This document shows positions 36,071-44,355 of a stretch of DNA of 64,000 nt, piece after piece. Each line of letters begins with the position of its first letter. Positions within the stretch are counted from its first letter, which is position 1. Under the pieces are notes generated by a model. The model was not told where the DNA came from, made no database searches, and worked only from the letters and a program-made list of their open reading frames with translations. The DNA is taken from positions 983,501 through 1,047,500 of the forward strand of contig NZ_CP121113.1 in assembly GCF_029581395.1 (NCBI RefSeq), read 5' to 3'. The position numbers and the translations under genes were made by a program. This DNA comes from Roseinatronobacter sp. S2 (GTDB taxonomy: Bacteria; Pseudomonadota; Alphaproteobacteria; Rhodobacterales; Rhodobacteraceae).

Positions 36071-37171
36071 TCACATATCCACAATGCCGCGACGGCGCAG
36101 CAATATCCACAAAAACACCGGCCCGCCCAGAACGGCGGTGACAATACCGATCGGCAGTTCGGCAGGGGCAATGACAAGCCGCGCAATCATATCGGCCAGC
36201 AGCAACAGCCCCGCGCCCAGCAGTGCCGCAGCGGGCAGCAGGTAGCGATGGTCCGGTCCCATCGCCAAGCGCAGCAGATGCGGCACAACGATGCCGATAA
36301 ACCCGATCCCGCCGGACACGGCCACGGCAGCGCCTGTGGCACCCGCAACGGTCAGGATGGCCATGTTCTTCATGCGCTGCACAGGAATGCCCATATGCGA
36401 TGCCGCAGCTTCACCCAGCGCAAGCCCGTTCAGTGCGCGCGCCAGAACGGGCGCGGCAATCAGCGCCAGAACCATGATCGGTGCGGCAGCGGCCAGTTTG
36501 GCCCAGCTTGCGCCCGCCAGTGACCCCAGCCCCCAGAAGGTCAGGTCGCGCAATTGCTGGTCATCGGCAATATAGACCAGAATGCCCGTCAACGCGCCCG
36601 CCAGTGCCCCCAACGCGATGCCCGCAAGCAGCATGGTTGCAACCGATGTGCGCCCGCGCCGCGTGGACACGCGATACAGGATCAGCGTTGACGCCCAGCC
36701 CCCAAGGAATGCCGCCAGCGGCACCAGATGCATGCCAGCAACGGCCAGCACCGCAGGGGGCAGAAGCGCGCCCAGCACAATGGCCAGCACAGCGCCAAGC
36801 CCCGCGCCTGCGCCCACGCCCACGATGCCGGGATCTGCCAGCGGATTGCGGAACAGCCCTTGCATGACAGCGCCGGACACGGCCAGCGATGCGCCGACCA
36901 GAAGGCCCGTCAACAGCCGTGGCAGGCGGATGTCGAAGAGCACCACACGGTCGCGCAGACTCAGCGCCTCGCCCGATGCCAGTTGCCACAGGACATCCGG
37001 CAGGGACACGCCCGACGCCCCCACGCCCAGCGACAGGATGGACACGGCCACAACAAACACCGCAAGCGCGGTCATTGTGGCGCGTGCGCGCAAGGCGCGG
37101 TCGCCTGCGACCGCCATTGCAGGGGGGGCAGGGCGGCGGGGGCGGCGGCTGTTGAACGGCAGCGCGACCAT
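36071..37171 (-). CDS. hmuU: Haem ABC transporter permease HmuU (FecCD family)
   Basis: A 366-residue membrane permease of the BtuC/FecCD family, with about ten helices. Typical blocks: DIRLPRLLTGLLVGASLAVSG (as DIRLPRLLTG then LLVGASLAVSG), MQGLFRNPLADPGIVGVGAGAG and GIGFIGIVVPHLLRLAMG near the C-terminus. The first ~45 residues are a polar extension with several Pro/Arg. It starts four bases after hmuT ends. It forms the haem channel with HmuV and receives haem from HmuT. Confidence 0.94.
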   Translation of the reverse strand: MVALPFNSRRPRRPAPPAMAVAGDRALRARATMTALAVFVVAVSILSLGVGASGVSLPDVLWQLASGEALSLRDRVVLFDIRLPRLLTGLLVGASLAVSGAVMQGLFRNPLADPGIVGVGAGAGLGAVLAIVLGALLPPAVLAVAGMHLVPLAAFLGGWASTLILYRVSTRRGRTSVATMLLAGIALGALAGALTGILVYIADDQQLRDLTFWGLGSLAGASWAKLAAAAPIMVLALIAAPVLARALNGLALGEAAASHMGIPVQRMKNMAILTVAGATGAAVAVSGGIGFIGIVVPHLLRLAMGPDHRYLLPAAALLGAGLLLLADMIARLVIAPAELPIGIVTAVLGGPVFLWILLRRRGIVDM

Positions 37172-37175
37172 ACCC

Positions 37176-38018
37176 CTAGCCCCCCTGATGCGTCAGGTCA
37201 GGATAGATTGCCTTGTGCAGATCGCGCGCGGCCTGCGCTGTGCGCGGGCCAAAGCCCAGCAGGTAAATCCCGTCCATGCGGATGACCTGCCCGTTTTGCG
37301 CCGCAGGCGTCAGGCCAAGTGCGGGATGGCCGGTGATCTGCCCATTGCTCAGGGCGTGGTCGCCGTCGCGGTCCATCATCAGGATGACATCGGGGGCGGC
37401 GGCGGCAATCGCTTCGTCCGTCAGCAGGCGGTAGCCTGCGAAATCGTCAAAGGCATTGACGGCCCCTGCCATCTGGATCATCGCGCTTGCGCCGGTGTCG
37501 CGGCCTGCGGCGTTGATGCGGCCCCCTTGTGCGGACAGAACGAACATGACGCGCTGTGGCGTGCTGACCTGTGCGGTCTGTTCCGCCAGTGCCGCGAAAT
37601 CGGCGCGCAGGGTTTCAACAAGTTGCGCGCCCGCGTCCTGCGCCTGCAAATGCTGTGCTACCTTTTCCACACGTTCCACCACAGCGTCCATGGTGGGGGT
37701 TTCGGTGATCTGGACAAAGGGCACATCGGCGGCCTGCATGATCTGGATGGTTTCCAGCGGTCCCGACCCTTCGGATGCAAGGATCAGGTCGGGGTCCAGC
37801 TGCAACAGCCCTTCGGGGGACAGGGCGCGCATATAGCCCACATCGGGCAGGTCATTGACGGCGGGCGGAAAACTGGCCGTGGTGTCGCGACCCACGAGCC
37901 GGTGTTCCTGCCCCAACGCATAGACAATTTCGGCCAAGCCCCCGCCCACGACAACCACGCGGTCCTGCGCGACAGCCGGGGTGGCCAGCATCAGGGTTAC
38001 CAAGGCTGCACGGATCAT
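37176..38018 (-). CDS. hmuT: Periplasmic haem-binding protein HmuT
   Basis: A 280-residue class III (TroA-like) binding protein with signal peptide MIRAALVTLMLATPAVAQ. Motifs: GGGLAEIVYALG (about 25), VGRDTTASFPP, GYMRALSPEGLLQLDPDLILAS (as GYMRALSPEGLL, LDPDLILAS) typical of haem-binding HmuT. The conserved tyrosine for haem is probably Tyr in GYMRAL. It overlaps hmuS by ATGA and delivers haem to HmuU-HmuV. Confidence 0.94.
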   Translation of the reverse strand: MIRAALVTLMLATPAVAQDRVVVVGGGLAEIVYALGQEHRLVGRDTTASFPPAVNDLPDVGYMRALSPEGLLQLDPDLILASEGSGPLETIQIMQAADVPFVQITETPTMDAVVERVEKVAQHLQAQDAGAQLVETLRADFAALAEQTAQVSTPQRVMFVLSAQGGRINAAGRDTGASAMIQMAGAVNAFDDFAGYRLLTDEAIAAAAPDVILMMDRDGDHALSNGQITGHPALGLTPAAQNGQVIRMDGIYLLGFGPRTAQAARDLHKAIYPDLTHQGG

Positions 38019-39055
38019 GCCTTGTCCCCTTGCGCCAGCGGCAGCTTGTCCAGAAGCGCGCGAAAAGCCGTTGTGTCCGGTGCGCGTTTGCCGAATATCT
38101 GCGTGATCAGCGCGCCGTTTGCGTCAAATGCCTCGACCGAGTGGGCCATGCCGTGGCGTGTGGGTTTGGACACAAGCCAGACTTCGGCCACATGATCGGT
38201 GCGCAGATGCAGGTTAAAGCGCGGGTCCATAACATTGATCCATGGTCCCATCGGCTTGACCTGTTCAATGGTGCCACCGTGGATCTGGATGCAGCCCTGA
38301 TTGCCCACAAAGATCATCAAGGGCACGGCATTCGTCGCCGCCATGTGCAGCAATTCAGTTACCGCAGTCGGTGCAAGGGGCTGCGCCCATTCTTCGCCCA
38401 CAATGTGGTAGGCGCCAAGGCGGTTCATTTTCAGTCTGGAGGTGATGCGCAAAAACTGGTGCGTGTCGGTCATTGCGGCCCATTCCCGGCGCAACTCTTC
38501 CAGTTTGTCGGGGCGTGATTTCGCGCCCTCCACCGGGGCGCGCTGGGTCAACGCTACGCTGTCCGACTGGTCTGGCAGGCGCAGATCGGCCGCCAGCGTG
38601 TCAAACGCTGCGCGGTCTGACCCGTCGGTCAGAAAAACCTTATGAACCGCATCACCTGCTGCATCGAACACCTGCACCGATGGGCGTGGCCCGTCCAGAA
38701 GCGCAAATCCGTGGACCCAGTGGCGCGGGAACATGCGCAGATCAATTTCCGCGCCCAGCACCATGGATGCATGCGCGCCTGCGTGATAATCCTCATAGGT
38801 GCCCTTGCGTTCATGTACGACCGACTGGTTGCGCGTCAGTGCCATGACATCGCCCAGACGCTGGATTTCGGGCATCAGGCGGTCTAGCGCGGGGTCGATA
38901 CGCACGACATTCGTGCCATCGACATGGGCGGCGACAAGTGCGGCTTCGGTCACACCAAGGCTGTCGGCCAGATCGCGGGCGCGGGTTTTTGGGTGGTCAA
39001 GGCGCGCCTGCCGTAAATCGGCGGGCGTGGGGTGGGACACAAGGTCAAGCGTCAT
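38015..39055 (-). CDS. hmuS: Haem-degrading/chaperone protein HmuS (HemS/ChuX family)
   Basis: A 346-residue cytosolic protein with two tandem HemS-type domains. The N-terminal domain contains VVHERKGTYEDYHAG (possible haem-contact histidine near 89-90) and LGAEIDLRMFPRHWVHGFAL; the C-terminal domain repeats the pattern with FVGNQGCIQIHGG and VMDPRFNLHLR. The family binds imported haem and in several bacteria degrades it. AGGAG lies before ATG 39055. It is first in the hmuSTUV operon and diverges from the TonB operon. Confidence 0.93.
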   Translation of the reverse strand: MTLDLVSHPTPADLRQARLDHPKTRARDLADSLGVTEAALVAAHVDGTNVVRIDPALDRLMPEIQRLGDVMALTRNQSVVHERKGTYEDYHAGAHASMVLGAEIDLRMFPRHWVHGFALLDGPRPSVQVFDAAGDAVHKVFLTDGSDRAAFDTLAADLRLPDQSDSVALTQRAPVEGAKSRPDKLEELRREWAAMTDTHQFLRITSRLKMNRLGAYHIVGEEWAQPLAPTAVTELLHMAATNAVPLMIFVGNQGCIQIHGGTIEQVKPMGPWINVMDPRFNLHLRTDHVAEVWLVSKPTRHGMAHSVEAFDANGALITQIFGKRAPDTTAFRALLDKLPLAQGDKA

Positions 39056-39154
39056 GGAATTGCTCCTGTCAGTGCGCGTATTGTTTGGGTTTGGCGCGTG
39101 TCTGGCAGCAAGCTGGATGGCGCGAAACGGCAGCGCCGCTTCATTCTTGACAGT

Positions 39155-39183
39155 TTCACTAGGATAATGTTAGGCGCAGTTCA
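39155..39183 (-). promoter_or_regulatory. Candidate hmuS promoter with an imperfect palindrome
   Basis: On the minus strand TTGAAC (39178-39183), a 17-bp spacer and TAGTGA (39155-39160) fit a sigma70-like promoter about 100 bp before hmuS. CTAGGATAATGTTAG (39158-39172), an imperfect palindrome, lies over the spacer and -10, and shares CTAA(G)CATTA with the receptor operator read in its sense. A common regulator is inferred. A TTGACA on the plus strand (39146-39151) may serve the divergent TonB operon, but no good -10 follows. Confidence 0.45.
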
Positions 39184-39255
39184 AGCGCAAATTCCGCGCA
39201 GCCAGCCAATGTGCCAGCCCTTTCCGATAACACCTATGTCATGAAAGGCCGCGAT

Positions 39256-39669
39256 ATGCGCGTTCTGCCTATTTTCCGTGCGTTTGTTGTATATGTGGTG
39301 GTGGCCCTGCCGGTGCAGGCGGCAGACCCCGCGCTGCATATCCGGCTGGATCAGGCCACCCAGTTGCAGCAGGACTGCCAGCTTGTGTTTGTGCTGGAAA
39401 ACCGCATGGGCACGGGCATTGATGCCTTGCAGGCGGAAACCGTGCTGCTGAGTGCCGAAAACCGTGTCCTGCGGCTAAGCCTGCTGGATTTCCAATCCCT
39501 GCCCGAAGATGCGTTGCGGGTGCGCAGTTTCCAGTTTTCCGGCCTTGCATGTGACCAGATCGGGCGGGTGCTGTTCAATGCAGTTGGACCTTGCACGCCT
39601 TTGGGCGCGGGGGAATGCACTGCCGCGCTGCATGTGGGTAGCGAAACCGCGATCGAGGTGGTGAAATGA
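39256..39669 (+). CDS. Small exported protein leading the ExbBD-TonB operon
   Basis: A 137-residue protein with a signal peptide (MRVLPIFRAFVVYVVVALPVQAAD) and a beta-rich mature part containing three cysteines (LQQDCQLV, LACDQIG, PCTPLGAGEC region). No named domain is recognised. ATG 39256 is chosen because AAAGG lies about 8 bases upstream; ATG 39241 is possible. It overlaps exbB by ATGA, so it is co-translated with the TonB energising complex and probably acts in the periplasm with it. The function is unknown. Confidence 0.75.
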   Translation: MRVLPIFRAFVVYVVVALPVQAADPALHIRLDQATQLQQDCQLVFVLENRMGTGIDALQAETVLLSAENRVLRLSLLDFQSLPEDALRVRSFQFSGLACDQIGRVLFNAVGPCTPLGAGECTAALHVGSETAIEVVK

Positions 39670-40364
39670 CATTCACCACAGCCGAAATTATGGACAGCAT
39701 TCTGGATTTTCTGGCGCTGGGCGGTCCGGTGGTCGCGGTGTTGCTGGCAATGTCGCTGGTAGCGCTGGCGCTGATATTGCTGAAGCTGTGGCAGTTCCGG
39801 CGCGCGGGTGTCGGCCATCATGCCGATATCATTGCGGCGCTTGACCTATGGGACAGGGGGGCGGTGCAGCCCGCCACGCAGCGCGCGGCACAAGGGCGCA
39901 ACCATCTTGCGCCGCTGACAGTGCTGGCGCTGACCGCGGCAAATGCACAGGATGCGGCCCCTGACGCGCTGCGTGCCCGCCTGACGGGGCTGGCCGAAGC
40001 CGCGACATTGCGTCTGCAATCGGGGTTTCGCGCTTTGGACAGCATTGCACAGGTGGCGCCGCTTCTGGGGTTGTTCGGCACGGTGTTGGGCATGATCACC
40101 GCGTTCCAGTCCTTGCAGGACGCGGGCGCGGCGGTGGACCCTTCGGCCCTTGCGGGCGGGATCTGGGTGGCGCTTTTGACAACTGCGGTCGGGCTGGGCG
40201 TTGCCATGCCAACCGCGCTGGTGCTGACATGGTTTGAATCGCGCGTCATGCGCGAAGCGCAGCTGGCCATGCAGATCATTGATGTGTCGCTGTGTTCGGG
40301 TCTGGCGCAGGAGTGCCCGCTTGGGGTGCCCGCAAACCGCGCGGCTGTGGCACAACATGCCTGA
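39666..40364 (+). CDS. exbB: MotA/TolQ/ExbB proton-channel protein
   Basis: A 232-residue inner-membrane protein with three helices: about 15-40 (FLALGGPVVAVLLAMSLVAL split as FLALGGPVVAV, LLAMSLVAL), about 125-150 (SIAQVAPLLGLFGTVLGMI as SIAQVAPLLGLFG, TVLGMI) and about 165-190 (LAGGIWVALLTTAVGLGVAMP). The APLLGLFGTVLGMI motif is the ExbB/TolQ hallmark. It uses proton flow to drive TonB. It overlaps the small exported protein upstream and ExbD downstream. Confidence 0.94.
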   Translation: MTFTTAEIMDSILDFLALGGPVVAVLLAMSLVALALILLKLWQFRRAGVGHHADIIAALDLWDRGAVQPATQRAAQGRNHLAPLTVLALTAANAQDAAPDALRARLTGLAEAATLRLQSGFRALDSIAQVAPLLGLFGTVLGMITAFQSLQDAGAAVDPSALAGGIWVALLTTAVGLGVAMPTALVLTWFESRVMREAQLAMQIIDVSLCSGLAQECPLGVPANRAAVAQHA

Positions 40365-40746
40365 ACGGCGCGCCATAGCGATCCGTCGCAAGCGGTTGTC
40401 GATGACATCGCTGATTGACGTGATCTTCCTGCTGCTGCTGTTTTTCATGCTCAGCTCCACTTTTGCGCGTCAGGGGGAACTGCCGCTTGATCTGGCGATG
40501 GGCGGGGCTGACAGCGTGCCGGAAACCCCGCCGTTGTTTTTGCAGCTGCTGCCCGATGCGTTGCGCCTGAACAGTGTTGATGCCACGGTGGAAGACCTGC
40601 AAGCCGCCCTTGACGACCCCGAAGGCGGGCTGGTTCTGATTGCCATGGCCGACGGCGTGGAGGCGCAGGGTCTGGCGGATATCCTGCATCTGGTCCAACG
40701 CCGGAACGGCTGGCGGATCGGGGTGATCGGGGCGGGCGGATCATGA
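40357..40746 (+). CDS. exbD: Biopolymer transport protein ExbD (copy 1)
   Basis: A 129-residue protein with one N-terminal membrane helix (about 20-37, LIDVIFLLLLFFMLSST) containing the conserved Asp22 of the ExbD proton path, then a short periplasmic domain. ATG 40357 lies inside the end of exbB (8-bp overlap). It forms the ion-driven motor with ExbB. Confidence 0.92.
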   Translation: MPERRAIAIRRKRLSMTSLIDVIFLLLLFFMLSSTFARQGELPLDLAMGGADSVPETPPLFLQLLPDALRLNSVDATVEDLQAALDDPEGGLVLIAMADGVEAQGLADILHLVQRRNGWRIGVIGAGGS

Positions 40747-41132
40747 CACGGCGCGGGATGACCCTTGTGCCGCGCGCGCGGCCGGAACCGAATATAGCCC
40801 TGATCAACATCGTGTTTCTGATGCTGGTGTTTTTCCTGATCGCGGGCAGTCTGGCCCCGCGCCCGGACCCTGACATAACGCTTATCAACCTGTCGGAAAT
40901 TGAGACCGAGCCGCCACGCGATGCGCTGTTGCTGCTGGCGGATGGCGGCTTGCGGCTGAACGGGGCGGATGTGGCGCTGGCAGAGGCGGTGGCCCATTTT
41001 GCCGATGAACATGATGTACGCCTGCTGCCTGATCGTGCGGCGCCTGCGGCCAGACTGATTGAAACCGCGCAGGCGTTGCGCGCAGGCGGGGCGCAGAAAC
41101 TGGTGATCGTCACGCAAGAGGGGGTGAAATGA
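40743..41132 (+). CDS. exbD: ExbD/TolR family protein (copy 2)
   Basis: A second ExbD-like protein of 129 residues. The helix (about 18-38) reads NIALINIVFLMLVFFLIAG. The position of the conserved Asp in copy 1 (LIDVIF) is Asn here (LINIVF, Asn22), so this copy probably cannot carry protons itself and may be a structural partner. It overlaps copy 1 and tonB by ATGA. Confidence 0.9.
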   Translation: MTRRGMTLVPRARPEPNIALINIVFLMLVFFLIAGSLAPRPDPDITLINLSEIETEPPRDALLLLADGGLRLNGADVALAEAVAHFADEHDVRLLPDRAAPAARLIETAQALRAGGAQKLVIVTQEGVK

Positions 41133-42190
41133 CCGCAGCAGCCGTGTTCCGGGCCTGCCCAAGGGTGAATGGCTGTCCTTTTGTGACCACGCGGCATTTG
41201 CGCGCGCTGGACCTGCGCCCGAAGGCGCGCACCATCGCGCTGGCGCTGGTTGTGTCCACGGCCCTGCATCTGGGTGCTGTGGCGGCATTGGGGCCGCAAG
41301 GCGCAGTCGTCATGACCGAAGGCGGGGGGGACGCGGCCCCCGCAGCGCTTGGCACGAGTTTTGAGGATTTTGCCATGGGCAGCACGCAACCCGCGCCCAT
41401 GACCGAGGCCCAGCCCCCCGATGCTGCGGAACCGCCGCCCGTCCCACAGCAAACGGCACTGGCCCCGCCTGTTGCGGCGGCAGTCCCTGATTCCGCGCGC
41501 CCGCCCGAGCAGGCAATGCAGCCCGTGATGGACGCGCCCGCACCCGAAGATGCGGTTTTGCCGCAGATGGCCGAGCCGGTCGCACCGCAGCAGCCTATGG
41601 CCCCGTCCCCGACGGAAACCACGCCCCATCAGCAGGCCGAGGCGATGGAGGCCAGCCGCCCCGACCCTGTCGCGCCCACCGAGACCCCGCATGAGGCGAT
41701 AAGCCCCGATGCGACAAGCCCAGACACGAGCCCCCGCCCGCCCGCGCGCCCGTCTGAACTGGCCGCACCGCCCCCGCCGCCGCGCCCCGCGCCGCAGCAA
41801 ACCGCCGCCGCCCCTGCCAGTCCGCCCGGGAATGCGCAGCAAAACGCACAACGCGGATCGCAACAAGGCACGGACGGGCAGGCGGCACACACGACCGACG
41901 CGCGCCCGGCCACCACGCAGGCGGGCAATGCGGCGGCGTCCAATTATCCCGGTGAAGTGATGCGCCGCATCCAGCGGGTGCGTCAGGCGCGAAGCCCCGC
42001 GCGCGGGCGCGTCATCGTTGCGTTTGGCATTGCGGCTGATGGCAGCTTGGCGTCGGCCAGTGTTGCGCGCACATCGGGCAGCGCGGCACTGGATCAGGTG
42101 GCGCTGGACCATATCCGCCGCGCCGGACCGTTCCCCGCGCCGCCCGCAGGGGCGCAGCGGCAATTCAGTTTTGAATTCGTGGGGCGGTGA
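41129..42190 (+). CDS. tonB: TonB energy-transducing protein
   Basis: A 353-residue protein: one membrane helix (about 34-55, ARTIALALVVSTALHLGAVAA split as ARTIALALVVS, TALHLGAVAA), a long proline/alanine-rich periplasmic spacer (about 75-265), and a C-terminal TonB domain (about 272-353) with NYPGEVMRRIQRVRQ and RGRVIVAFGIAADGS and a final ALDQVALDHIRRAGPFPAPP. The His in STALHLG matches the conserved TonB membrane histidine. It links the ExbB/ExbD motor to the haem receptor. Confidence 0.93.
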   Translation: MTAAAVFRACPRVNGCPFVTTRHLRALDLRPKARTIALALVVSTALHLGAVAALGPQGAVVMTEGGGDAAPAALGTSFEDFAMGSTQPAPMTEAQPPDAAEPPPVPQQTALAPPVAAAVPDSARPPEQAMQPVMDAPAPEDAVLPQMAEPVAPQQPMAPSPTETTPHQQAEAMEASRPDPVAPTETPHEAISPDATSPDTSPRPPARPSELAAPPPPPRPAPQQTAAAPASPPGNAQQNAQRGSQQGTDGQAAHTTDARPATTQAGNAAASNYPGEVMRRIQRVRQARSPARGRVIVAFGIAADGSLASASVARTSGSAALDQVALDHIRRAGPFPAPPAGAQRQFSFEFVGR

Positions 42191-42230
42191 GGGCGCGCGC
42201 ATATGCCGTGACAGGGCTGTTTTTGAAAGG

Positions 42231-42325
42231 GGGGTTGGGGGCTGCTGCCCCGACCCCCGCCTCAAGGGGGCATCCCGCCCCCTTGAGAAACCCTGCTCAG
42301 GGGATATTTAGACCAGAATGAAAGA
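42231..42325 (+). repeat. Intergenic hairpin repeat element, copy 1
   Basis: After tonB come two stem-loops and a conserved tail. First: GGGGTTGGGG with GCCCCGACCCC (42231-42258). Second: perfect 10-bp stem CTCAAGGGGG / CCCCCTTGAG (42261-42270 and 42278-42287). Then, about 15 bases on, GGGATATTTAGACCAGAATG (from 42301). The same plan, a G-rich hairpin then a TATTT...AGAATGAA-like tail, recurs at 51431-51493 on the other strand. The second stem can also end tonB transcripts. Confidence 0.6.
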
Positions 42326-42447
42326 GTAGTGTTCCGTGCTTTGGGCGATAGTGCCGCTGATTGCGCCATGGCACTGCGGGACTGACAGGTGGTTTTCCCT
42401 GTTCACACATCAATGTGCCGGGGCGCGTGCATATTTTGCGAGACGCA

Positions 42448-43764
42448 TCAGCGCGCTGCATTGCCTGACATCAGATCGGGCAGGAACAGCACGAGCGCCG
42501 GAAAGGCCACAATCAGCGCGATGACCACGAAATCCGCAAGGATAAAGGGCAGCACGCCGCGAAACACCTCTGTCACTGTGACATATTTGCTGGCCACGTT
42601 CTTGATGACAAACACGTTCATCCCCACAGGGGGCGTTATCATGCCGACCTCCAGCAGCTTGACGACCAGAACCCCGAACCACACAAGGCTAAGCCCTTGG
42701 GCGTCAATCAGGGGCAGGAAAATGGGCAGGGTGACCAGCATTGCCCCGAAGGGTTCCATGAAGGTGCCAAGGATCAGGTAGATGATGATGATCACCAGCA
42801 GGACCGTCACATAGGTCATGCCCGACCCTGCCACAAAGGATGAAATCAGGTTCGACACGCCCGACAGGCCCAGAAAGCGGGTGAACATGGTGGCACCAAT
42901 GCCGATGATCAGCAGCGAACTGGTGGTGATGACCGTTTCAGTGACGGAATCCGTGAACGCCTTGCGTGTCAGGCGCCCCATGGATGCGGCAAGGATGATG
43001 GTTCCCAGCGCGCCGACTGCGCCTGCCTGTGTGGCCGTGAACAGGCCCGAGAACAGCCCGCCGAATATCAGTCCGATCAAGGCCAGAATCGGCGCAACCT
43101 GTGCCAGCGAGCGCCACAGATCCGCGCGTTCAACATGTGCCTGCCGTGGAATGATGTCGGGGCGCAGCCACGCGATGATCAGCACGACCACGCAATAGGA
43201 AATCGCGGTCAGCAGCCCGATGGCGATGCCGCCAAGAAACACTTCGATGATCGAGGTTTCGGCGATCACGCCATAGATGATCATCAGGATCGAGGGCGGG
43301 ATAAGCGCGCCGATTGTGCCGCCGGCGGCAATACAACCCGATGCGATGGACGGGCGGTAGCCTGCCTTGACCATTTCAGGAATGGCAATGCGCCCCATTG
43401 CGGCCGCGCAGGCCAGTGATGATCCCGACACGGCGGCAAAGCCCGAACAGGCGAAAACCGAAGAGATGGCCAGCCCGCCGGGTAATCTGGCAAGCAGGGC
43501 CTTGGCGGCCTCGAACAGGCCGCCGGTCAGACCGGTATGATAGGCGATGAAACCCATCAGCAGGAACATGGGAACCGCACTCATGGTCCATTTGGCCGCA
43601 AAGGAATAGGGCGTGTTCGACAAGATGCCCATGGCGGGGTTCCAGCCGATCATGGCCCAGATGCCGCCGAAGGACACGATGATCAATGCCAGTGCAACGG
43701 GCAGGCGCAGCACCAGCAACCCCATCAGGATGGCAACACCCCAAAGACCGATTTCGACGCTCAT
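42448..43764 (-). CDS. dctM: TRAP transporter large permease (DctM)
   Basis: A 438-residue multi-helix membrane protein of the DctM family. It starts MSVEIGLWGVAILMGLLVLR and includes SGSSLACAAAMGRIAIPEMVKAGY (as SGSSLACAAAMG, RIAIPEMVKAGY) and IPPSILMIIYGVIAE, plus the C-terminal PVGMNVFVIKNVA motif. It uses a sodium gradient to import organic acids. It overlaps dctQ by ATGA and ends the operon. The setting (feruloyl-CoA synthetase, crotonase) suggests aromatic acids such as hydroxycinnamates, as with the TarPQM system of Rhodopseudomonas. Confidence 0.95.
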   Translation of the reverse strand: MSVEIGLWGVAILMGLLVLRLPVALALIIVSFGGIWAMIGWNPAMGILSNTPYSFAAKWTMSAVPMFLLMGFIAYHTGLTGGLFEAAKALLARLPGGLAISSVFACSGFAAVSGSSLACAAAMGRIAIPEMVKAGYRPSIASGCIAAGGTIGALIPPSILMIIYGVIAETSIIEVFLGGIAIGLLTAISYCVVVLIIAWLRPDIIPRQAHVERADLWRSLAQVAPILALIGLIFGGLFSGLFTATQAGAVGALGTIILAASMGRLTRKAFTDSVTETVITTSSLLIIGIGATMFTRFLGLSGVSNLISSFVAGSGMTYVTVLLVIIIIYLILGTFMEPFGAMLVTLPIFLPLIDAQGLSLVWFGVLVVKLLEVGMITPPVGMNVFVIKNVASKYVTVTEVFRGVLPFILADFVVIALIVAFPALVLFLPDLMSGNAAR

Positions 43765-44291
43765 GCTTCATCGCTTTCTGTGGTGGTGCGCAGGGTATGG
43801 CGAATGCTGAGAGACAAGATTGCCAGCGCCATCAGCACACAGGCCAGCGTCGCAAGGGCAAAGCCCGCAGGCACAATGAAATAGGAATGCCAGACCGGCA
43901 TCTGAAACCGAACCAGTTCGACATATGAACCTGAGTTCGCTTCGCGCAGCGCTTTGATCCAGTTGGCATAGGTCATGACGGCATAGACGCCCGCGGCGAT
44001 AATATAGATCACGAAATCGGACACCATCCGCACTGGGCGCGACATTGCGAATTCAAGCAACTCGACCGCGATCATCTGGTTGCGCAATGTCAGCCAGCCC
44101 AGCGGCAGGAAGGCCACGGCAACCATGTAGTAGCGTGCCACGATTTCAGGTGTGGTGTTCATGGACAGGCGAAACACGTTCAGCAGCACGACATCAACAC
44201 TGACATGCACCATCATCAGCACCACAGCGGCTGCCCCTATCAAGGACATACCCCGACACAGGCCCACGGCCAGTTTGATCAGAAAAATCAT
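43761..44291 (-). CDS. dctQ: TRAP transporter small permease (DctQ)
   Basis: A 176-residue membrane protein with four helices and the DctQ motif PLGWLTLRNQMIAVELL (about 84-100). ATG 44291 (GGGG eight bases before) is preferred over the GTG nine bases upstream. It pairs with DctM and DctP in the import of the TRAP substrate. Confidence 0.92.
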   Translation of the reverse strand: MIFLIKLAVGLCRGMSLIGAAAVVLMMVHVSVDVVLLNVFRLSMNTTPEIVARYYMVAVAFLPLGWLTLRNQMIAVELLEFAMSRPVRMVSDFVIYIIAAGVYAVMTYANWIKALREANSGSYVELVRFQMPVWHSYFIVPAGFALATLACVLMALAILSLSIRHTLRTTTESDEA

Positions 44292-44309
44292 ATCAGGCAC
44301 CCCGAAAAT

Positions 44310-44335
44310 CCCTTCGGCCGCATTGGGCCGAAGGG
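44310..44335 (-). terminator. Intercistronic stem-loop between dctP and dctQ
   Basis: A perfect 10-bp inverted repeat, CCCTTCGGCC / GGCCGAAGGG, with a 6-base loop, right after the dctP stop. No U-run follows, so it probably protects or attenuates the binding-protein message rather than ending it fully. It is like the hairpin after the family 5 binding protein at 14017-14041. Confidence 0.7.
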
Positions 44336-44355
44336 GAACGTATCATACGCGATTA

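Noticed and set aside
36582..38195. A 537-codon open frame on the plus strand across hmuU and hmuT
   Set aside because: It is antisense to hmuU/hmuT/hmuS, which have strong family motifs; no domain in the frame.
39056..39255. A hemP/hmuP small gene next to hmuS
   Set aside because: The 200-base divergent region shows promoter-like and palindromic sequence but no HemP-like small frame on either strand.
40451..42265. A 604-codon open frame on the minus strand across exbD and tonB
   Set aside because: It is antisense to well-supported ExbD and TonB genes. Its translation is low-complexity Arg/Gly-rich and comes from the high GC and proline-rich TonB spacer.
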